Assembly (NCBI GenBank): GCA_025924835.1
Contig: JAICHO010000007.1
Span: forward strand, 1 to 33,581
From: Candidatus Saccharimonadota bacterium
GTDB taxonomy: Bacteria > Patescibacteriota > Saccharimonadia > Saccharimonadales > JAICHO01
DNA: 33,581 bases
Direction of reading: 5' to 3'
Positions 29,768-33,581 of this stretch are shown in pieces. The notes beneath the pieces are model-generated. The model was not told where the DNA came from. It saw nothing but the letters and a program-made list of their open reading frames with translations, and made no database searches. Both the position numbers and the translations under genes were made by a program. Each line of letters starts with the position of its first letter. Position 1 is the stretch's first letter.

Positions 29768-30818
29768 ACGTCCAAACTTAAAATTTAAGCCTACTTTGAG
29801 GCGCAAGAAAAACTCGGCACCAGCTTCCGAGGGCGGCGTACCACGTATAACCACCGAAACCATTGCCGCTCACCGCGAGCAAGTCATCGGCAGCGCCCGC
29901 AAATACATTTACCCTCTGCAACACTCCAAAAACCGTATTATAGCTATCACAACGGCTCTCATTGTCACGGCAGTTATCGGCTTTTTTACGTACTGTACGT
30001 TGGCGTTGTATCGCTTCCAATCAACGTCGGGCTTTTTGTACCGGGTAACGCAAGTCGTGCCGTTCCCAATCGCCCGCACCGGCGGCAGTTTTGTGTCCTA
30101 CGAAAGCTATCTGTTTGAAGTACGCCACTATACGCACTACTATGAGTCACAATTAAAACTTAATTTTGATTCGCCGGAAGGCAAGCAACAGTTGGCAGCG
30201 TTCAAAAAGCAGGCGTTAGACAAAGTGGTCAATGACGCCTACGTTAAAAAACTGGCCGCGGAGCACGACGTTAGCGTTACTGATCAGCAGATTAATGATC
30301 AAATTACTAACTTGCGCGCCCAAAACCGCTTAGGCAATAGCGACAAGGTTTTTGAGGATGTACTGCGTGATTATTGGGGATGGTCCACCGATGATTTCAA
30401 GCGTAGCTTGCGCGATCAAATCCTGGCCCAAAATGTTGTCGCGGCTTTGGATACAGGTACCCAAGATCGGGCCAAACAAGCCTTGGCCGAGCTTAAGTCT
30501 GGAGCTGACTTCGCGGAAGTAGCCAAAAAATACTCTGACGACACCACCAGTAAGCCAAACGGAGGCGACATAGGCGTCGTAGAACGGACCAAACGTGATC
30601 TGACCGCGGAAACAGTGGATGCGCTATACCAGCTTAAACCCGGACAGTATTCCGACATCATTAATATCGGCTATTCCCTGGAAATCGTAAAAAACATCGA
30701 GGTAAATCCAGACGGCAAAATTCACGCCGCGCACATATTATTTAATTACAAAGACATATCCGCCTACTTAAACGACCTTAAAGAAAAACAAAAAGCCACC
30801 GTATACATAAAGGCGTAG
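29754..30818 (+). CDS. Membrane-anchored parvulin-like peptidyl-prolyl isomerase (PpiC/PrsA type), unusual strand order
   Basis: 354 residues from ATG 29754; earlier in-frame codons to 29703 lie inside the upstream gene. A basic N-terminus, a membrane segment (about 62-84) and a SurA_N-like helical region with KLAAEHDVSVTDQQINDQI and DYWGWSTDDFKRSLRDQILAQNVV precede the PPIase domain: AKQALAELKSGADFAEVAKKYSDD, PNGGDIGVVER, LYQLKPGQYSDIINIGYSLEIVKNIE. The usual first strand with its HIL motif is absent before this. An AAHILFNYKD segment stands instead at 327-329, after the last strand, followed by a helix. This suggests a circularly permuted domain or the start of a lost second domain. Expected role: extracytoplasmic folding of exported proteins. 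Confidence 0.82.
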   Translation: MKKIKRPNLKFKPTLRRKKNSAPASEGGVPRITTETIAAHREQVIGSARKYIYPLQHSKNRIIAITTALIVTAVIGFFTYCTLALYRFQSTSGFLYRVTQVVPFPIARTGGSFVSYESYLFEVRHYTHYYESQLKLNFDSPEGKQQLAAFKKQALDKVVNDAYVKKLAAEHDVSVTDQQINDQITNLRAQNRLGNSDKVFEDVLRDYWGWSTDDFKRSLRDQILAQNVVAALDTGTQDRAKQALAELKSGADFAEVAKKYSDDTTSKPNGGDIGVVERTKRDLTAETVDALYQLKPGQYSDIINIGYSLEIVKNIEVNPDGKIHAAHILFNYKDISAYLNDLKEKQKATVYIKA

Positions 30819-30885
30819 CCGGTTACTAGATTCCCGGTACACAATCATCTTCTTGGTTAAGTATATGGACGATTTCATCATCCTC

Positions 30886-30905
30886 AAGACTCTTGCTTAA
30901 GTCTT
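30886..30905 (+). terminator. Possible weak terminator after the parvulin-like gene
   Basis: AAGACT (30886-30891) and AGTCTT (30900-30905) form a 6-bp stem followed by TTCT. Weak stem, 68 bases after the stop. Confidence 0.3.
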
Positions 30906-30965
30906 TTCTGCAAGCATCAACAGGGATGATAACGCCGATCCGCATCCCGCAACTGATTAAGAGGT

Positions 30966-30991
30966 TATAATGCAATAGGTAAGATACCTAT
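30966..30991 (+). promoter_or_regulatory. -10 box and adjoining hairpin upstream of PEP carboxylase
   Basis: A perfect TATAAT (30966-30971) without a recognisable -35 is followed at once by ATAGGTA-AGA-TACCTAT (30975-30991), a 7-bp inverted repeat at the expected transcription start. It may be an operator or a 5' mRNA hairpin. A GGGATG/CATCCC inverted pair (30923-30948) lies upstream. Leader about 68 bases. Confidence 0.42.
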
Positions 30992-31045
30992 AAGCGCCTG
31001 AGTTTTGGGCTACAAAGCAAGCATGTAACAGTGAGGCAAAACCAT

Positions 31046-32557
31046 ATGAGGAAAATTCCGGCCACCATGGCGACCCAACACCCAGACAACGCGTCACCGC
31101 CGTATTGGGACGAACAGCACCAGCCATTTGTGGCGGTTCATAAGGAAATTACAGAGTGCGCGACCTGTTTTAAAGATCTCGGCGTCAGCGAATATATGTG
31201 GGACTGGGAGGGGAAGTATGCCGATGCCGCCGTTATAGACAAGCTATTTTCGGATTATTACAGCTATTTTGAGCAGCACACCATGGGTCGCGACAAATTT
31301 TTAACCTTTCGATTGCCGAATATCTGGGAAGAAAAGGGCTATAGTCTATTGCAGGCCATGACCGTGCTACTGACCAGCGAGGATTTTGCCCGCGACTTAA
31401 AGTTTCCGGCCCGGCCGCTGTTTGAAGTCATATTGCCCATGACCGAGCGGGCCGATCAGCTCATGCACATGCATATATTATTTGAAAAGCTGGCTAATTT
31501 TAAATCCAAAGAATTTACCGCCAACCAAAAGGCAAATAGCAACTATTTGGAGCTAATTCCATTGGTAGAAAGCGTAGAAAGTCAACAAAACATACGTAAG
31601 CTGCTGCAGGAATACGTAAGCCTGCACCGGAAGCATTTTAATACGGCGCCACAGTACATCCGGCCATTTTTGGCCCGCTCCGATCCGGCCTTGGTATCCG
31701 GCCTGCTCGCCACCGTTATCGCCAACAAACTAGCCCTGTCGCAACTGTACGAATTTGCGGCCGACACCGGTATCAGGGTGTACCCAATCGCGGGTGTTGG
31801 CAGTTTGCCGTTCCGCGGCGGCCTGACACCGGATTCGGTAGACAGTTATTTGGCAGAGAATCCAGGCATCCGGACGGTCAGCTTACAATCGTCGTTCCGC
31901 TATGACCATTCAATAGCCAGTGTAAAAACAGCTATCGCCAAGCTGGAAACCGAACTACCCAAAACCAAGCCGCATTTTATTGATCCTGCCGCGCAGAAAC
32001 GCCTCACGGATATTGCCACACGGTCGACCAAGTTTTACCAGCAGACCCTTAACGCCATTGCGGGTGATATGCAGGATGTCTTTGATGCCATACCGCGCCG
32101 CCGCGAGCGCCGACAGCATGTTGGTTTATTGGCGTATGGACGGTCTATGGGCAGTCAGAAATTACCGCGCGCGATTACGTTTACTGCCGGGTTTTACTCT
32201 GTTGGCGTACCGCCGGAATTTATTGGCATGGGCCGCAGCCTGCAGGCACTAAGCGCTTCTGAACTGAAGTTAGTGGAGCAGGAGTACCCGTCACTTAGGT
32301 CCGACATGGAACGGGCCGGCCGTTTCCTGAATACGGACAATTTGGCTATTTTGGCCAAGCGCAACAGTGCCTGGAAGCAGGTTCAAACCGATGTGGCCAC
32401 CGCTGCCGAAGTGCTGGACATTACATTTGGTCCGCGTACCGATACCGAAAAAGCCCACAAAAACCTTACCTCCAACGCGTTATTGCTCCAGAACAATCAA
32501 GCCGCCTTGTCAGATCTTATTACGGAAATGTCGCTGTTGCGGAAAAGCCTCGGGTAA
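31046..32557 (+). CDS. ppcA: Archaeal-type phosphoenolpyruvate carboxylase
   Basis: 503 residues from ATG 31046; GAGG lies 9 bases upstream and MRKIPATMATQHPDNA matches the usual family start better than the GTG at 31031. The enzyme adds bicarbonate to PEP to give oxaloacetate. Length (about 500 against about 900 for the common bacterial form) and motifs identify the archaeal type: TQHPDN near the start, MGRDKFLTFRLPNIWEEKGYSLLQAM, FEVILPMTERADQLMHM, GVGSLPFRGGLTPDSV, RSMGSQKLPRAITFTAGFYSVGVPPEFIGMGRSL. No truncation seen. It is convergent with the amidotransferase gene, one base between stops. A supply of oxaloacetate or aspartate is the likely purpose, since no other TCA gene is in the window. 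Confidence 0.93.
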   Translation: MRKIPATMATQHPDNASPPYWDEQHQPFVAVHKEITECATCFKDLGVSEYMWDWEGKYADAAVIDKLFSDYYSYFEQHTMGRDKFLTFRLPNIWEEKGYSLLQAMTVLLTSEDFARDLKFPARPLFEVILPMTERADQLMHMHILFEKLANFKSKEFTANQKANSNYLELIPLVESVESQQNIRKLLQEYVSLHRKHFNTAPQYIRPFLARSDPALVSGLLATVIANKLALSQLYEFAADTGIRVYPIAGVGSLPFRGGLTPDSVDSYLAENPGIRTVSLQSSFRYDHSIASVKTAIAKLETELPKTKPHFIDPAAQKRLTDIATRSTKFYQQTLNAIAGDMQDVFDAIPRRRERRQHVGLLAYGRSMGSQKLPRAITFTAGFYSVGVPPEFIGMGRSLQALSASELKLVEQEYPSLRSDMERAGRFLNTDNLAILAKRNSAWKQVQTDVATAAEVLDITFGPRTDTEKAHKNLTSNALLLQNNQAALSDLITEMSLLRKSLG

Positions 32558-32558
32558 T

Positions 32559-33296
32559 TTAGGCAGGTTTAGCGGCGGTTACAAAAGACAAAAATAATCT
32601 CCGGAGTTCCGGAACGGTTTTTGCCTCAAGTGATTCGGGGTGGCACTGCACGCCAATGGCATAGGTGTCGTCCAGTGATTCAATGGCTTCTACGACGCCG
32701 TCATCAGCCCAGGCTACGGCCTGCAAATTCTTGCCCATATCTTTTACGGCCTGGTGATGATGGCTGTTGGTGCGAATAGTCTGCTTTTTCAAAATACCCG
32801 CCAAACGTGACGATTGGTCAATCTTTATGCTATGTGCCGGATTCTCAAAATCCCGGCGGACGGTAGAGACGGTATGATCAGCAGCATTTTCAATTTGCGT
32901 TTGAATATCCTGATACAGCGTGCCGCCGCGGACCACATTCAGCAGTTGCATGCCCCGGCAAATACCCAAAATTGGCTTTTTATCCCGCAAGGCCCATTTT
33001 ATCAGTTGGACTTCTGCCGTATCCCGCCGTTTTGAAATATTAACGGTGGCGGGCTGCGGGGCTTCACCATAAAGCGCCGGGTCCAGATCATTGCCACCGG
33101 CACACAAAATACCATCCAGTCGCTTGTACAGTTGCTCAAGGTTTGTAGCATCACTCATCAAAGGGATCAGGCAGGGCACGCCACCAGCACGCTCAATCGC
33201 TTCACAATAGCCATAACTTTGGCCGTATACTATCGGCCCCCAGGGGTACATGGCATTCTGGATTTCACCTACGGTTATGCCGATGAGCGGTTTCAT
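32559..33296 (-). CDS. Class I glutamine amidotransferase-like peptidase C26 (PuuD-like gamma-glutamyl hydrolase)
   Basis: 245 residues from ATG 33296. An in-frame ATG at 33332 would add 12 residues without a Shine-Dalgarno, and MKPLIGITVGE is the family-typical start. The C26 catalytic set is present: GILCAGGNDLDPALYGE, nucleophile elbow PILGICRGMQLLNVVRGGTLYQDI, and GVQCHPES with the His and Glu. RTNSHHHQAVKD is also typical of PuuD-like gamma-glutamyl-GABA hydrolases. Substrate cannot be decided from sequence. It is transcribed divergently from the HAD gene. A GATAAT -10-like box lies at 33326-33321. Confidence 0.88.
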   Translation of the reverse strand: MKPLIGITVGEIQNAMYPWGPIVYGQSYGYCEAIERAGGVPCLIPLMSDATNLEQLYKRLDGILCAGGNDLDPALYGEAPQPATVNISKRRDTAEVQLIKWALRDKKPILGICRGMQLLNVVRGGTLYQDIQTQIENAADHTVSTVRRDFENPAHSIKIDQSSRLAGILKKQTIRTNSHHHQAVKDMGKNLQAVAWADDGVVEAIESLDDTYAIGVQCHPESLEAKTVPELRRLFLSFVTAAKPA

Positions 33297-33351
33297 ATGT
33301 CCATCATACCAATGCAAGCGATTATCTGACATACAATACGTGTTTTTTACT

Positions 33352-33357
33352 TATAAT
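33352..33357 (+). promoter_or_regulatory. Consensus -10 box of the HAD hydrolase gene, predicted leaderless
   Basis: A perfect TATAAT ends 8 bases before the ATG at 33366, with no Shine-Dalgarno between. CTGACA (33326-33331) is a good -35 but at a long 20-base spacer. Confidence 0.5.
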
Positions 33358-33365
33358 GGCCCGCT

Positions 33366-33581
33366 ATGCAAGGTGTACTGCTAGATGTGGACGGAACATT
33401 GGTATTAAGCAATGATGCCCATGCCCAGGCCTGGGTACAGGCTTTTGAGCATTTTGGTTATACGGTGGCTTTTGAAGACGTGCGTCCGCTTATTGGTATG
33501 GGCGGCGACAAGTTGATGCCTCAACTCGTGCCAAAGCTGGGCGAAGATACCGATAAAGCCAGCGAAATCAGCTCGTATCGA
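33366..33581 (+). CDS. HAD-superfamily hydrolase (beta-phosphoglucomutase/phosphatase type), 3' end outside window
   Basis: 72 residues are visible. [21 protein letters not shown] is HAD motif I (DxDGT) followed by the start of a helical cap ([33 protein letters not shown]), the layout of the beta-PGM/phosphoglycolate phosphatase group. The [11 protein letters not shown] stretch fits the family in which residues after the motif I helix contact the substrate. Specificity cannot be judged. The start is fixed by the family N-terminus and the promoter. Confidence 0.85.
   Translation, partial: MQGVLLDVDGTLVLSNDAHAQAWVQAFEHFGYTVAFEDVRPLIGMGGDKLMPQLVPKLGEDTDKASEISSYR

Noticed and set aside
30840-31045. 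Known riboswitch before PEP carboxylase
   Set aside because: Inverted repeats are present but no consensus of a known riboswitch class can be recognised.

Overview
The window reads as chromosomal DNA of a small-genome bacterium of the Candidate Phyla Radiation (Patescibacteria), most likely a Candidatus Saccharibacteria relative. This placement is inferred from gene content, not from a phylogeny. The indicators are a complete single-locus type IV pilus system with pilM-N-O, pilB, pilT, pilC, a major pilin, pilD and four pseudopilins; rpsF-ssb-rpsR followed directly by efp with no rplI; many tethered or secreted surface proteins; and an archaeal-type PEP carboxylase. TGA is used as a normal stop (for example at the ends of the genes at 24579 and 25055), so the recoded UGA-Gly lineages are excluded. 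Base composition looks a little under 50% G+C by eye.

Layout. 1-4.2 kb: 3' part of ftsK, a two-membrane-segment surface protein (DUF5648-like repeats, Pro/Ser stalk, FN3), an SH3-like lipoprotein and an unrecognised reverse-strand gene. 4.2-7.7 kb: a strong promoter and a leader hairpin in front of rpsF-ssb-rpsR-efp, then a DUF2268-like zinc peptidase overlapping tlyA. 7.7-11.3 kb: a Crp/Fnr-family regulator divergent from a PH-like gene, ychF, and a secreted Thr/Ser-rich protein with a LAxTG-like C-terminal anchor. 11.4-26.8 kb: the pilus locus, opened by a membrane TPR protein and a roughly 1035-residue exported protein, then pilM-N-O, a small PilP-position protein, pilB, pilT, pilC, major pilin, terminator, pilD and the minor pilin set. 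26.8-33.6 kb: housekeeping and metabolic genes: a Xer recombinase, ndk, a YqeG-like phosphatase, tRNA-Arg(CCU), a membrane PH-like protein, a parvulin-like foldase, PEP carboxylase, a PuuD-like amidotransferase and the start of a HAD hydrolase.

Signals beyond the genes. (1) A dispersed intergenic palindromic repeat occurs three times (about 5244-5311, 7733-7842 reversed, 26865-26932). It has a constant core (CAAAATG, 5-base loop, CATTTTG) and a variable second hairpin. (2) The third copy sits between the intact xer 3' end and a diverged second copy of the last 22 codons of xer. (3) Several genes, mostly the first gene after a divergent or convergent junction, have a good -10 box ending only 6-8 bases before the ATG and no Shine-Dalgarno, which predicts leaderless mRNAs; genes inside operons carry normal ribosome binding sites. 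(4) The parvulin-like protein appears to carry its first PPIase strand at the C-terminus. No rRNA, CRISPR array, intact insertion sequence or replication origin was seen. No gene-free stretch exceeds 300 bases.
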